The position numbers and the translations under genes are program-made. Shown piece by piece: positions 59,514-59,809 of a stretch of DNA of 59,809 nt. Within the stretch, counting starts at the first letter, position 1. Every line of letters starts with the position of its first letter. The notes under the pieces were generated by a model that saw only the letters and a list, made by a program, of their open reading frames with translations, had not been told where the DNA came from and did not search any database. The DNA is taken from positions 1 to 59,809 of the forward strand of contig CALWCH010000008.1 of NCBI GenBank assembly GCA_944376335.1, read 5' to 3'. Source of the stretch: an uncultured Clostridia bacterium. GTDB taxonomy: Bacteria; Bacillota; Clostridia; Christensenellales; Borkfalkiaceae.

Positions 59514-59809
59514 ATGGCTAAAAAGATCACTGCGGTAGTCAAACTTCAGCTCCCTGCAGGGAAAGCGACTCCCGGTCCCCCTGTCGGTTCCACGCTCGGC
59601 CCGCACGGGATCAACATCCCCGGTTTCACCAAGGAATTCAATGCGAAGACCGCCGGTCAGGAGGGGCTCATCATCCCCGTCGTCATGACCATCTACCAGG
59701 ACCGTTCGTTCACGTTCGTCCTCAAGACGCCTCCCGCTCCCGTCCTCATCAAGAAGGCGCTGGGGCTCGAGACTGCTTCGGCTACGCCCAACAAGGTGAA
59801 GGTCGGCAA
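59514..59809 (+). CDS. rplK: 50S ribosomal protein L11 (3' partial)
   Basis: The first 98 codons are visible before the window ends. [20 protein letters not shown] then [20 protein letters not shown] is the L11 N-terminal domain, substrate of PrmA encoded at 49642. GGAGGA precedes ATG. The L11-rRNA region binds elongation factors and RelA. Confidence 0.96.
   Translation, partial: MAKKITAVVKLQLPAGKATPGPPVGSTLGPHGINIPGFTKEFNAKTAGQEGLIIPVVMTIYQDRSFTFVLKTPPAPVLIKKALGLETASATPNKVKVG

Overview
The window reads as a GC-rich, endospore-forming, anaerobic Firmicutes (Clostridia) chromosome. Evidence: sporulation genes (spoIIR, sleB, ypeB, a SpoIIQ-like M23 protein), strong TTGACA-N17-TATAAT promoters, AGGAGG-type ribosome binding sites, a pyruvate formate-lyase locus, and the rpmG-secE-nusG-rplK order. 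Several very large lipoproteins and the codon bias suggest a gut lineage near Christensenellales; that placement is inference. Strong GC bias at third positions creates very long antisense ORFs, which I have discarded.

Layout. 1-12.4 kb: two giant lipoproteins, a ferredoxin/TlpA-type redox membrane locus and an ABC exporter. 12.5-18.9 kb: P-type ATPase, serS, a 3'-5' exonuclease with a BRCT-like tail and an rRNA m5C methyltransferase. 18.9-21.1 kb: an AT-rich island with a CPBP protease and a Fic protein, bracketed by 51-bp imperfect direct repeats. 21.2-25.7 kb: a giant lipoprotein with a C-terminal membrane anchor and a split TSUP permease. 25.7-28.9 kb: ppx/gppA, maf and an MreB-like actin. 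29-32.6 kb: a ZTP(pfl)-type riboswitch, then pflA, a thioredoxin-like protein, a PflB lacking its glycyl-radical domain, and that domain as a separate 78-residue gene. 33-42 kb: an XRE regulator pair, a PfoR-like membrane protein with an attenuator-like leader, a Zn-phospholipase C-like protein, an MFS transporter, an EF-G-like GTPase, an LRR lipoprotein and a TtcA-like enzyme. 42.2-44.9 kb: an SLC13-like permease, then 1.5 kb with no long gene. This stretch holds structured repeats, a probable type I toxin-antitoxin pair and tRNA-Arg(CCG). 44.9-54 kb: mnmA, a GrpB-like protein, the sporulation/germination genes and the prmA-rsmE-mtaB-HIT operon. 54-59.8 kb: a fourth giant lipoprotein and the start of the ribosomal/transcription cluster.

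The most novel signals are non-coding or small. (1) A modular structured element occurs four times (32.6, 43.4, 44.1 and 44.5 kb). Its stems change sequence while pairing is kept; three copies sit just 3' of a gene in that gene's orientation. (2) A 34-codon ORF and a convergent small RNA overlap at their 3' ends and share a 5' motif, as in type I toxin-antitoxin loci. (3) Pyruvate formate-lyase is split exactly before the glycyl-radical domain and sits under a purine-precursor riboswitch. (4) Two genes, spoIIR and a gene at 52938, have their Shine-Dalgarno inside the 3' arm of a terminator hairpin.
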